Of a stretch of DNA of 64,000 bases, positions 36,259-44,645 are shown piece by piece. Origin of the DNA: Demequina sp. NBRC 110051 (GTDB taxonomy: Bacteria > Actinomycetota > Actinomycetes > Actinomycetales > Demequinaceae); the NCBI RefSeq assembly GCF_002090055.1, contig NZ_BBRH01000008.1, forward strand, positions 1 through 64,000, read 5' to 3'. The notes under the pieces are model-generated. The model saw only the letters and a list, made by a program, of their open reading frames with translations. It was not told the DNA's origin and made no database searches. Made by a program: the position numbers and the translations under genes. Position 1 is the first letter of the stretch; each line of letters starts with the position of its first letter.

Positions 36259-37437
36259 TTAGAGCGCAGCACGCACCTTCGCTGCTCGCGCGAGCGTGGG
36301 GATCACCGCGAGCTGAACGACGGCGCACAGAGTGATGGTGATGGAAGTCCCCAGGGTGCCGATGAGGAAGCCTCCCGCAAGGGCACCCAGCGACATTCCG
36401 GCCGAGGTGAAGGCGGAAAACCATCCGATGGCCGTCGCTCGGCGTGGCCCGTCGAGCGTGGTCGTGGCGAGCATGGTGAGTGAGGGGTACAGAGGGGCGT
36501 ATCCAAACCCCATGACCACCGCGGAGAGGCACGCGATGGCGAACGTGGGCGACCAGGCAAGGCCCACGAGGCCCGCGGCCACGACCACCAGGGACGCGCG
36601 CGCTGCACGCGCCGGGCCGAGGGAATCGGTGACTGCGCCGAGCACCACACGGGCGATGAGCACGGATGCGGCGAATACCAGGAGCACCGACGCTCCACCC
36701 ATGACGCCCGTGGCCGGTACCCCGGCGGACTCGAGGTGCGCGACCACAAAGGTGGTGATGACGCCCTGGGCTCCCCACGCCGCGACGGCGATTGCCGCCG
36801 GTACGCTCACGGCGCGAGCGATCGATACCGACGCGTCTGCCGTGGTGGCCACTGCCGGTGTGGCCGTCGGTGCTTCTCGGACCATCGCGGCCATGAGTAG
36901 GCTCGCCGCTTGCACCGCGAGCAGCAGGGCCCACGTGGAACGGTTTCCGATCCAGGCGTACGAGTTCTCGGCGAGGACCGGCCCGATGGCGAGACCGATC
37001 CAGACGCTCATCCCGTAGTACCCCAGCGCGCGGCCGCGGGTCGCCTCGGGAGACGTGGCGCTGACCCATGCCGTGGTCGCCACGGTGATCCCCGCGTTGC
37101 CCAGGCCGTAGGCGATCCGACTGAACGCGATACCGGGGATCGTGAACGACACGACGGCGATGGCGACGCCGGCGACGGCGATGGCCGCCGCGGCGAGGGT
37201 CACTCGGCGAGGGCCGAAGCGTCCTGCGAGATAGCCAAGGCCCGGCATGGTGGCCATGCCGACGAACCCTGCGATGGACACCAGTGATCCCGCCAAGGCG
37301 GTATCAAAGCCCAGCAGCTCTGTGACGCCGCGGTTGAGAAGGGGAGAGGTCCCTGACATGACGCCGTAGTTGGCGGTGGCGGCCGCGGTGATGAGCCAGA
37401 AGCCCCACGAGCGGAACCCAGCGGCTGTCAATGTCAC
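36259..37437 (-). CDS. MFS transporter of the catabolic island
   Basis: A 392-residue, twelve-helix transporter. The typical MFS loop 2-3 motif appears as GYLAGRFGPRRVTLAAAA (about 67-84). GTG at 37437 follows GGGAGAAACC. An operator-like pair lies 26 bases upstream, tying it to the GntR regulon. It provides a second, secondary uptake (or efflux) route next to the ABC transporter; the substrate is unknown. Confidence 0.85.
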   Translation of the reverse strand: MTLTAAGFRSWGFWLITAAATANYGVMSGTSPLLNRGVTELLGFDTALAGSLVSIAGFVGMATMPGLGYLAGRFGPRRVTLAAAAIAVAGVAIAVVSFTIPGIAFSRIAYGLGNAGITVATTAWVSATSPEATRGRALGYYGMSVWIGLAIGPVLAENSYAWIGNRSTWALLLAVQAASLLMAAMVREAPTATPAVATTADASVSIARAVSVPAAIAVAAWGAQGVITTFVVAHLESAGVPATGVMGGASVLLVFAASVLIARVVLGAVTDSLGPARAARASLVVVAAGLVGLAWSPTFAIACLSAVVMGFGYAPLYPSLTMLATTTLDGPRRATAIGWFSAFTSAGMSLGALAGGFLIGTLGTSITITLCAVVQLAVIPTLARAAKVRAAL

Positions 37438-37462
37438 GGTTTCTCCCGCATCGTCGGTTAGA

Positions 37463-37492
37463 TGTATCCGAAAGACATTGTATTGGATACAA
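37463..37492. promoter_or_regulatory. operator-like inverted pair upstream of the MFS gene
   Basis: TGTATCCGAA (37463-37472) and TTGGATACAA (37483-37492) form an inverted pair; the GTATCC and GGATAC cores start 21 bases apart. The same layout recurs upstream of allophanate hydrolase (40128-40154). Confidence 0.65.
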
Positions 37493-37605
37493 CTAGCGTG
37501 GATGACACGCGCGGGAGGTGGTGAGCGGTGACGGCAGGTCGAGCCTGCGCGGTGGGCAGCGAACTCGCCCCACCGGGTGACGATGGGGGAGGGAGCGCTA
37601 CGGGA

Positions 37606-38313
37606 TCAGCGTGTCATCAGGCTGGACGAGCGCCGCTCGTACCAGCGCGCCACCTGTTCCCCTGCGGCGATGACGTGGTCGCGCATCAGGCGGCCGGCCT
37701 CGTCGGCGTCGTGGGTCGCGAGTGCGTCGATGATGCGCGTGTGCTCGCGATGGTTTTCCTCGCGATGGCTCGCATTCTCGAGGAGTAGCAGGCCGGGCAC
37801 ATTCTTGGGAAGGGACGCTTGCACGCCGTCAAGAACGGACTGCAGGCGCGCGTTGTCGGCCGCTGCGAGGATGGTGGGGTGCAGTGCGTGCTCGTTGGCC
37901 TCGTCGAGGATTTGGCTGCGCGATGGCTCGGCGCCGTCTCGCGCCGCGGCGCGAGTGAGCTCGAACAGCTTGTCGTTGTGCTCGCGCATACGGTCGATAT
38001 CGTCGCTCGACAGACGCGTCGCCGCCCGCCGCGCGGCAAGCGCCTCGAGTTCGGCGCGTACCTCGTACGCCTCGCGCACTTCCCAGGGCGTGGGGATGCG
38101 CACCACGGCACCTCGGTGCGGGTAGATCTCGATGAGCCCGCCCGCCTGAAGCTGTCGGAGGGCTTCGCGCACGGGCGTGCGGCTCGTGCCAAAGCGCTCG
38201 GCGAGATCCGCCTGCCGTAGCGGCGTGCCAGCGGCAATTTCGCCGGACACGATGAGGTCGCGAATGTTCCGTGCGAGGTCGTCGACCAGGGCAGAGGTAT
38301 CGGTGGTGGGCAT
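37606..38313 (-). CDS. GntR-family regulator, FCD (FadR-like) subgroup
   Basis: A 235-residue regulator. The N-terminal winged helix (about 7-75) contains GTPLRQADLAERFGTSRTPVREALRQLQAGGLIEIYPHRGAVV, the classic GntR signature. The C-terminal half is an FCD ligand-binding helix bundle with the metal-type His residues near its end (EHTRIIDALATHDADEAGRLMRDHV). ATG 38313 follows GCGAGGAC; the frame is open further upstream. A palindromic operator lies 46 bases upstream, suggesting autoregulation. It sits between the MFS and allophanate hydrolase genes and is the natural regulator of the island. Confidence 0.88.
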   Translation of the reverse strand: MPTTDTSALVDDLARNIRDLIVSGEIAAGTPLRQADLAERFGTSRTPVREALRQLQAGGLIEIYPHRGAVVRIPTPWEVREAYEVRAELEALAARRAATRLSSDDIDRMREHNDKLFELTRAAARDGAEPSRSQILDEANEHALHPTILAAADNARLQSVLDGVQASLPKNVPGLLLLENASHREENHREHTRIIDALATHDADEAGRLMRDHVIAAGEQVARWYERRSSSLMTR

Positions 38314-38358
38314 GCGGCGTCCTCGCTCGTGCTGACGGGCGAGCGCAATCCCGCCCCC

Positions 38359-38370
38359 ATTGGATCCAAT
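38359..38370. promoter_or_regulatory. palindromic operator upstream of the GntR gene
   Basis: ATTGGATCCAAT is a perfect 12-bp palindrome and shares the GGATCC/GGATAC core with the other sites of the island. No second copy is found 21 bases away here. Confidence 0.55.
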
Positions 38371-38401
38371 AGGGGCGAGTCTAGGGCGTGTGGCGACCAT
38401 C

Positions 38402-40099
38402 TCAGCGCGACTGGCCGACGTAGGCGCGCCAACCGCCAAGATGCGTGATGTCCTCGCCTGCCATGTCTGTCGACACGAATCCCGCCACGACCGTGCCGTC
38501 GTGAAGGGTGAGGGGGCCAAGGGCGAGGGGTGCCTTCACGTCCGCCAGGAGGTCGCTCAGCGATGCCGCGGGCACGAGCCACTTCTCGCCCTCGAGGCCG
38601 TGAGCGACAGGCTCCAAGGCGGGGGCGACGCCCGGACGTGCCAGCGCGCCGGGTAGGGCGACCATGCGATAGCGCGGGGCGGTGACGACCGGACCGGCCA
38701 GGCGGGCGCCGCGTTCCGTCAGCTGGTAGTTGAGCGGCTGGCCTGCCAAGTGCGCGCCGAATACCACGACGGGAACGCCGTCGTCAGGTCGCAGCGACGG
38801 GGCCTCCTCTCCCGTGAGGCGAGCAGCGATATCGACCGCCACCTGGTCGCGAAAAGCTGGTGCGACGACCGTGACGCCGAATCCACCCGTGGGAGTGTCG
38901 GCCGCGGGTACCGCGACGCCGCACAGGTCGAGCAGGTTCATGAAGTTGGTGAAGGTGCCGAGGTGTGCATTGGCCGCGATCGGCTGGGCCTCGACCTCCT
39001 CGAACGTGGGGTGGGCGGGGGCTGTGGGGATCAGCAGGGCGTCGAGAGTCGCAAAAGTCTCGCGAGCGTCACGGCGCGCGCAGTCGAGGCGCTCGACGTC
39101 GTCGACGAAGCTCACGGCGGTGTGGACGCCGGCCGCGGCGGCGATCTGGCTCACCACGGGGTCCGCTCCTGAGGGGTGGTCCGCGAGGAACGTGCCGTAG
39201 GCGGCGGCACGTTCCGCGACCAAGGCGCCGCCATAGAGGAGGGTCGCGGTCTCAAGCATGCCGCTGATGTCAACGGTGACGAGCGTGGCGCCCTGCGCCT
39301 CAAGTCGCGCGGCCGCCGAGGCGAATGCCTCGGCGCGGTCGGAATCGAGCGACACGAGGTCCTCGGGGCGCGGGACACCCACCGTCGGGCGCGGGGGAGC
39401 GGCAAGCGGAGCGTCGGGGGTCCACCCTCGCGACAGCGTGTCGCGTTCGCTGGGCCCGATGATGGCCGCGGCCGCGCGGCTCGCCTCGGTGAGGGACCGC
39501 GCGAACACGGTGACGCAGTCGTACGAGCGCGAGGCGGGGACGACGCCCGATGCCGGCACCAGCCCGCGCGTGCACTTCAGTCCAACGATGCCGTTGAAGG
39601 CTGCGGGCACGCGTCCGCTGCCAGCGGTGTCGGTGCCAAGCGCGAGGTCGACCAGCCCGCGTGCGACCGCGACTGCGGAGCCGGACGATGACCCGCCCGA
39701 GATGCGGCCTGGATGGGTCGCGGACTCGGGCGCGCCAAAGGGGGAACGGGTGCCCACCAAGCCGGTGGCGAATTGGTCCATGTTGGTGGAGCCCATCACG
39801 ATCGCCCCCGCGGCACGGAGGCGGGCGACGGCCTCTGCATCATGCGCGGCGACGTCGCCGAACTCCGGGTGTGCCGCCGTCGTGCGCAGCCCCGCCACAT
39901 CGATGTTGCCCTTCACTGCGACGGTGAGGCCCGCCAGCGGGAGGTCATCGCCGGCGGCCAGGCGCCGATCAACCTCTGCCGCCTCCGCGAGCACCGTCTC
40001 CGCGGCGACGCGCTCAATCCACACGCTGGGAGTGGGGTCGGACTCGATGCGTGCGAGGGCGGCACGCACCCGGTGCACAAGGTTCGTTGCTGCGGACAA
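38402..40099 (-). CDS. atzF: allophanate hydrolase (AtzF-type)
   Basis: A 565-residue amidase-signature enzyme that hydrolyses allophanate to two ammonia and two CO2. The Ser-cisSer-Lys triad is visible as Lys63 (VAVKGN), a Ser in GGSSSGSA (137-139) and Ser161 (GTDTAGSGR). The C-terminal 120 residues form the AtzF_C domain (VFGAHLAGQPLNYQLTERGARL), which separates it from general amidases. The start is TTG at 40099, supported by GAAGGAGG ten bases upstream. With the separate urea carboxylase it completes the ATP-dependent urea pathway. Confidence 0.92.
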   Translation of the reverse strand: MSAATNLVHRVRAALARIESDPTPSVWIERVAAETVLAEAAEVDRRLAAGDDLPLAGLTVAVKGNIDVAGLRTTAAHPEFGDVAAHDAEAVARLRAAGAIVMGSTNMDQFATGLVGTRSPFGAPESATHPGRISGGSSSGSAVAVARGLVDLALGTDTAGSGRVPAAFNGIVGLKCTRGLVPASGVVPASRSYDCVTVFARSLTEASRAAAAIIGPSERDTLSRGWTPDAPLAAPPRPTVGVPRPEDLVSLDSDRAEAFASAAARLEAQGATLVTVDISGMLETATLLYGGALVAERAAAYGTFLADHPSGADPVVSQIAAAAGVHTAVSFVDDVERLDCARRDARETFATLDALLIPTAPAHPTFEEVEAQPIAANAHLGTFTNFMNLLDLCGVAVPAADTPTGGFGVTVVAPAFRDQVAVDIAARLTGEEAPSLRPDDGVPVVVFGAHLAGQPLNYQLTERGARLAGPVVTAPRYRMVALPGALARPGVAPALEPVAHGLEGEKWLVPAASLSDLLADVKAPLALGPLTLHDGTVVAGFVSTDMAGEDITHLGGWRAYVGQSR

Positions 40100-40127
40100 G
40101 TGCGGCCTCCTTCGGGTTTCGTCGAGT

Positions 40128-40154
40128 GTATCCGAAGAACATCAAATTGGATGC
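40128..40154. promoter_or_regulatory. operator-like inverted pair upstream of allophanate hydrolase
   Basis: GTATCC (40128-40133) and GGATGC (40149-40154) start 21 bases apart in inverted order, flanked by TGTATCCGAA and AATTGGATGCAA. On the leftward strand, TACACT in the right part could be the -10 box, so binding would block the promoter. Confidence 0.62.
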
Positions 40155-40303
40155 AATATGCAACGCGACCGTGTGAAGACGTGCCGGTGCCGCCTGAGCG
40201 CGCCCGCGCACGACTTCCGGCGCCGCCGCGAGTGGCGCAGCTCGCCGGGAGCGTCGGTGGCCCGGTTGAGAAGGCGGCGCCGCGTGCGCGATCCTGGAGT
40301 TCG

Positions 40304-40483
40304 TTAGCCGACGACGACGACCGCGGCGGAGGCGGTGGGGCTTTCGGCGGGCTCCGTGTCGGTCAGGGACCGGCTGAGCAGGATGATGCCGATCACGACG
40401 GCCATGCCGACGATGCCGGCGACGCCGGCCATGATGAGCGACCATCCGGTCGACAGCTGGCGATGCCCATACTTGTCCTTCAC
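40304..40483 (-). CDS. 59-residue single-pass membrane protein
   Basis: The GTG-started leftward frame encodes a short basic N-terminus (VKDKYGHRQLS), a membrane segment of about 25 residues (TGWSLIMAGVAGIVGMAVVIGIILLS), and a Thr/Glu/Ala/Pro tail ending in a run of four valines and Gly. A stop codon lies five codons before the GTG, so the start is nearly fixed. Composition and topology look genuine, but no family is recognised and the ribosome site is weak. It lies 32 bases after the DUF2510 gene in the same direction. Confidence 0.55.
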   Translation of the reverse strand: MKDKYGHRQLSTGWSLIMAGVAGIVGMAVVIGIILLSRSLTDTEPAESPTASAAVVVVG

Positions 40484-40515
40484 GCGGACATCATCTCATC
40501 GGCGGGCGCGCCGCC

Positions 40516-41076
40516 TCAGGGGCAGGGGCCGTCTGCCATCCCGCCCAGGCTCGAGTAGTGCACCGTGGTCGCGTCTGCGGTGGTGGCGATGCAGAAGTCC
40601 ACGCCGTCCGTCGCGAAGTCCGCGAGCGTGACGCCCTCGGAGGCCGGCAGGGTGACGAAGCCCCAATCGGGCGTGCCGACAAGGTAGTTGGCGCCGTCCC
40701 ACTCAACGGCGGGCATGGACATGTTCTCGACGGCGTAGGCCGCCACTTCCGAGGAGAGTGCGGCGGCGTCGGCGCGGGCTGCGGCGACCTGCGCTTCGGA
40801 CCGCTGGCTGAGGAAGATGGGGATGGCGATCGCGGCGAGCAGGCCGATGATCATCAACGCGCCCAACACCACCCCCACGATGATGAGGGCGACGGTCGCA
40901 CCAGAGCGACCCTTCGCCGGCGTCGCCCCAGGTGCCGCCCCAGGTGCCGCCCCAGGCCCCGGAGCGCCCGTGATCGGCGCCACGTGCGCGGTCCAGGCGG
41001 TGCCGTCCCAGTAGCGCATCTGACCCGGCGATTGAGTGTCGCGGTACCAGCCCGCGGGTGTGGTGGTCTCGGTCAT
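40516..41076 (-). CDS. DUF2510 protein with pilin-like membrane helix
   Basis: A 186-residue protein. Residues 6-35 form a DUF2510 module (AGWYRD...MRYWDGTAWTAHV). A Gly/Ala/Pro linker with a 12-base DNA repeat (PGAAPGAAPGA) follows, then a membrane helix and its exit (about 62-90, ending GLLAAIAIPIFLSQRSEAQ) that strongly resembles the N-terminal helix of type IV pilins, and a C-terminal domain with two Cys (about 159 and 185) that may form a disulfide, as in pilins. No prepilin cleavage site is evident, so pilin function is doubtful. Confidence 0.8.
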   Translation of the reverse strand: MTETTTPAGWYRDTQSPGQMRYWDGTAWTAHVAPITGAPGPGAAPGAAPGATPAKGRSGATVALIIVGVVLGALMIIGLLAAIAIPIFLSQRSEAQVAAARADAAALSSEVAAYAVENMSMPAVEWDGANYLVGTPDWGFVTLPASEGVTLADFATDGVDFCIATTADATTVHYSSLGGMADGPCP

Positions 41077-41232
41077 GATCTACCCCCTCGCGCCGGACGC
41101 TAGCAGTGCGGCCGGCGCGGCGGTAGATCCGGGTCCCAATCGCCCCGAAAAGTCGACTATTTTCCCTGGTAAATCAGGTAAAGCGAAGGTCAAGAAAATT
41201 GGTGGTCGAAACGGTCGTGAGCACGCCAAATC

Positions 41233-42699
41233 GTGCCGCACAATATCTCAGTGACCCACCCCGTTTTCGCAGGAATGAACCCTGCTGACGCCGAGCGCGA
41301 GATCGACGCTCTGATCTTTTCCCGCAGCCCCGAGGCCGACCACGCGGCCAAGCTCCGTCGCGTCGCGGCGGCCCTCAGTCGCTTGGGCGATCCTCACCGC
41401 GAGCTGCGCATCGTCCACGTCACCGGCACCAACGGCAAGACGTCGACCAGCCGCATGATCGAGTCGCTGCTGCGCGCCCACGGCCTCAGCACCGGCCTGT
41501 TCACGTCGCCGCACCTCACCACCTTCCGCGAGCGCATCCAGATCGACGGTCAGCCGCTCGCTCAGGAGGCCCTGGTGCGCCTGTGGGAGCGCGTCGCACC
41601 GGTGATTCACGCGGTGGACTCGGACTCGCGCGCGATCGGCGGGCCGCGCATGTCGTTCTTCGAGATCCTCACGGTCCTGGGTTTCACCGCGTACGCGGAT
41701 GCGGGAGTGGACGTCGCCGTCATCGAGGTCGGCATCGGCGGCTCGCGCGATGCGACCAACATCGGCGATGGAGAGGTCGCCGTCCTCACGCCGATGGCGG
41801 AGGACCACTCCAACTACTTCGTGGGTGGCATCACGGGCGTCGCCGCAGAGAAGTCCGGCATCATCAAGCCCGGCGCGACCGTGGTGTCCGCGATGCAGCC
41901 CGAGGTTGCGGAGGACATCATCCGCGCGGCGGCAGCGAGCGCGGGCGCCGTGATGCGGTGGGAGGGCGTGCACCATGAGGTGCTGGGCCGCGCGGCCGAC
42001 CCTGCCGGCCAGGTGGTGCGCATGCGCACCATGGGCGCCGTCTCCGAGACCCTCGTCGCTCTTCACGGCGACTTCCAGGCCCAGAACGCGATGATCGCGC
42101 TCGCGTCCACCGAGGCCTTCCTCGAGCTCTTCCACCGCGTCCCCGCGGCTCAGGCGCTTGACGCCGAGGCCGTCGCGCGCGGCTTTGCCGGCGCCACCTC
42201 GCCCGGCCGGCTCGAGGTCATCCACGATCAGCCCACCATCGTCGTGGACGCGGCGCACAACCCCCACGGCGTCGAGGCTCTCGCGTCGACCCTTCCGGAG
42301 GCATTCGGCTTCTCGACGACGGTCGGCGTGGTCGCAGTGCTCGCCGACAAGGATGGCGAGGGCATCCTCACAGGCCTGTCGCGCGTGGTCGACCATGTGG
42401 TCGTCACGCAGACCGACTCGCCGCGCGCGACCCCCGTCGCGAACCTCGCGGCGGCCGCTACCGACGTATGGGGCGCCGAGAACGTGACCGTCGCCCCCAC
42501 GGTCGCGGAGGCGATGGCGACGGCCACGGCCATGGCCCTCGACGCGGGTCCCGACGCCGGCGTCCTGGTCGCGGGCTCCATCACGCTCGTCGCCGCCGCG
42601 CGGCGCGTGGTGCAGCGCGAGCACGAGTCCCAGGTCAAGATCGTCCCGCCGCGACTTGCGGACGCGGGCGAGTCGTCGACGGAGACCATCCCGGCCTGA
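41233..42699 (+). CDS. FolC-like Mur-ligase family protein, divergent paralogue
   Basis: A protein of up to 488 residues related to folylpolyglutamate/dihydrofolate synthase. The ATP loop is VTGTNGKTST, followed by TGLFTSPHL and RERIQIDG as in FolC, and the second domain carries VVDAAHNPHG. The family's DHxxxLG motif is changed to EDHSNYFVG. It is followed at 72 bases by a second, more canonical folC. The start is uncertain: ATG 41233, GTG 41251 and ATG 41275 (after GCAGGA) are all possible. It may act as the ligase for one of the two folate reactions or for another substrate. Confidence 0.82.
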   Translation: MPHNISVTHPVFAGMNPADAEREIDALIFSRSPEADHAAKLRRVAAALSRLGDPHRELRIVHVTGTNGKTSTSRMIESLLRAHGLSTGLFTSPHLTTFRERIQIDGQPLAQEALVRLWERVAPVIHAVDSDSRAIGGPRMSFFEILTVLGFTAYADAGVDVAVIEVGIGGSRDATNIGDGEVAVLTPMAEDHSNYFVGGITGVAAEKSGIIKPGATVVSAMQPEVAEDIIRAAAASAGAVMRWEGVHHEVLGRAADPAGQVVRMRTMGAVSETLVALHGDFQAQNAMIALASTEAFLELFHRVPAAQALDAEAVARGFAGATSPGRLEVIHDQPTIVVDAAHNPHGVEALASTLPEAFGFSTTVGVVAVLADKDGEGILTGLSRVVDHVVVTQTDSPRATPVANLAAAATDVWGAENVTVAPTVAEAMATATAMALDAGPDAGVLVAGSITLVAAARRVVQREHESQVKIVPPRLADAGESSTETIPA

Positions 42700-42771
42700 G
42701 GGGCGCCCGCGTCACCGACGCCCGCTGAGGACCGAAGGCCCGCGGCGGCTACGCATGGGAGACTTGACCCC

Positions 42772-44178
42772 ATGCCTGACGCCAACGACCTGGTCCTCGG
42801 CGGGCTCACCCCCGATGAGGCCGAGCGCGAGATCTACCAGCACATCCTGTCGCGCAGTCCCGAGCACGACTTTGAGCCCACGCTCGACCGCGTGCGCGAG
42901 GCCTGCGAGCTCCTGGGCGACCCCCAGAGTTCCTTCAAGGTGATCCACCTCACGGGCACCAACGGCAAGACCTCGACGGCTCGCATGGCGGAGTCGCTGG
43001 TGCGCGAGCACGGCCTGCGCACCGGCCTGTTCACGTCGCCGCACCTCACGAGCGTGCGCGAGCGCATCCAGATCGACGGCGAGCCCATCGCACAGGACGA
43101 GTTCATCCGATTGTGGAGCGAGGTCGCCCCGATCATCCACCTGGTCGACGCGCGCTCGGTCGAGGTCGGCGGACCGCGCATGTCGTTCTTCGAGGTGCTC
43201 GTGGTGCTCGCCTACGCGGCCTTCGCAGACGCCCCGGTGGACGTCGCCGTGATCGAGGTCGGCATGGGCGGCGTGTGGGACGCGACCAACGTGGCCGATG
43301 GCGACGTATCCGTCATCGCCCCGATCTCCATGGACCACGCGCAGTGGCTGGGTGACACGCTCCACGCGATCGCGACGGAGAAGGCCGGCATCATCAAGGA
43401 CGGCGCCGCCACCGTGATCTCTCACCAGAGCGAGTCCGTGGTGCCCGTCCTCCTCGAGGCGGTCGCGGCCAATAACGCGCGGGCCCGCTGGGAGGGGGAC
43501 GACCTCGAGGTCGTGGACCGCCAGCCTGGCGTGGGCGGCCAGCTCGTCACGCTGCGCACCAGCGCCGCGACGTACGAGGACATCTTTGTGCCGCTGTACG
43601 GCGAGCACCAGGCCCACAACGCGCTGCTCGCGCTCGCGGCCGTCGAGGCCTTGCTCGCCGACGGGGGAGAGCCACAGTCGCTTGCGGCCGATGCCGTGGA
43701 GGCCGGGTTTGGTGCCGTCACCTCTCCCGGGCGCCTGGAGGCGGTGCGCACCTCGCCCATGGTCTTGGTCGACGCCGCGCACAACCCCGCGGGCGTGGAC
43801 GCTCTCGTGGAGGCGCTAGAGGAGTCCTTCACGTTCGAGACCCTCGTGGGCGTCGTGGGTGTGCTTCAGGACAAGGACGCCGAGGGCATCCTCGCGGGCC
43901 TCGAGCCCGTGCTTGACCACGTCGTCATCACGTCCTCGCAGTCGTCGCGGGCCATCCCGGCCGACGACCTCGCGGCCATCGCGATCCCGCTCTTCGGCGA
44001 GGACCGCGTCACCGTGGCAGGCACGTTGCCCAACGCGATCGACGAGGCGGTCCAGCGCGCCGAGCGTGACCATGACATGGGTGCGGGTGTCATCGCCGTC
44101 GGGTCGATTACGGTGGTGGCGGAGACGCGCATTCTCATGCGCGCCGACGAGCGCAAGGGAACGGGGCAGGCGCGATGA
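42772..44178 (+). CDS. folC: folylpolyglutamate synthase / dihydrofolate synthase
   Basis: A 468-residue Mur-ligase enzyme that adds glutamate to dihydropteroate and folates. Motifs are LTGTNGKTSTARM (ATP loop, about 62-74), TGLFTSPHL, RERIQIDG, the canonical MDHAQWLGDTLHAIATEKAGI, and VLVDAAHNPAG. The next gene is DUF4233, overlapping by four bases, and then ndk downstream, which is the usual actinobacterial folC context, so this copy is the probable orthologue of the standard FolC. Confidence 0.93.
   Translation: MPDANDLVLGGLTPDEAEREIYQHILSRSPEHDFEPTLDRVREACELLGDPQSSFKVIHLTGTNGKTSTARMAESLVREHGLRTGLFTSPHLTSVRERIQIDGEPIAQDEFIRLWSEVAPIIHLVDARSVEVGGPRMSFFEVLVVLAYAAFADAPVDVAVIEVGMGGVWDATNVADGDVSVIAPISMDHAQWLGDTLHAIATEKAGIIKDGAATVISHQSESVVPVLLEAVAANNARARWEGDDLEVVDRQPGVGGQLVTLRTSAATYEDIFVPLYGEHQAHNALLALAAVEALLADGGEPQSLAADAVEAGFGAVTSPGRLEAVRTSPMVLVDAAHNPAGVDALVEALEESFTFETLVGVVGVLQDKDAEGILAGLEPVLDHVVITSSQSSRAIPADDLAAIAIPLFGEDRVTVAGTLPNAIDEAVQRAERDHDMGAGVIAVGSITVVAETRILMRADERKGTGQAR
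43686..43699 (-). repeat. CCACGGCATCGGCC word, copy 7
   Basis: Exact copy inside the second folC gene (Ala-Asp-Ala-Val). Confidence 0.9.
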
Positions 44179-44645
44179 CCGAGGCTCACGAGCCCGAGCA
44201 GGCCGGTGACGCCGTGCAGGCCGAGCAGCCCGCCCCCAAGAAGCCCCGCTCCGCGTCATTGGTGTTCCGCCAGACGGTGCTGCTGTGCGAGGCGTTCACC
44301 ATGTTCTTCGCCACGCTGTTGGGCTACGGCCTGGTGCGCGGCGAGCTCATCGACGCCACCATGACGCAGATTCTGGTGGGCGGCCTCGCGCTGACCGTGT
44401 TGATGGGCTGGGCCTCGGGCGTCCAGAAGAGGTCCTGGGGCATCTGGGTGGGCTGGGCCATGCAGGTGCCGCTGCTGGCGGCCGGCGTGGTCGACACCGC
44501 GATCACCATCATGGGTGTCATCTACCTCGTGGTGTGGATCGCGGGCGTCCGCCTGGGAGGGCGCATCGACCGCGAACGCGGCGAGCGCGACGCCGCCGCG
44601 GCCGCACGCGAGGCCGCGGCCTCGGAGAACGCGGCGGACGCGTGA
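44175..44645 (+). CDS. DUF4233 membrane protein
   Basis: A 156-residue protein with a charged Pro/Ala-rich N-terminus (about 1-28), then about four membrane helices (about 30-125), and a charged Ala/Arg/Glu tail. The SLVFRQTVLLCEAFTMFFATLLGYGL segment and position directly after folC are typical of DUF4233, a conserved actinobacterial family of unknown function. ATG overlaps the folC stop (ATGA). Confidence 0.88.
   Translation: MTEAHEPEQAGDAVQAEQPAPKKPRSASLVFRQTVLLCEAFTMFFATLLGYGLVRGELIDATMTQILVGGLALTVLMGWASGVQKRSWGIWVGWAMQVPLLAAGVVDTAITIMGVIYLVVWIAGVRLGGRIDRERGERDAAAAAREAAASENAADA

Noticed and set aside
40900-41000. Short 12-base repeat as a mobile element
   Set aside because: It is three tandem codon blocks encoding a Gly/Ala/Pro linker inside the DUF2510 gene.
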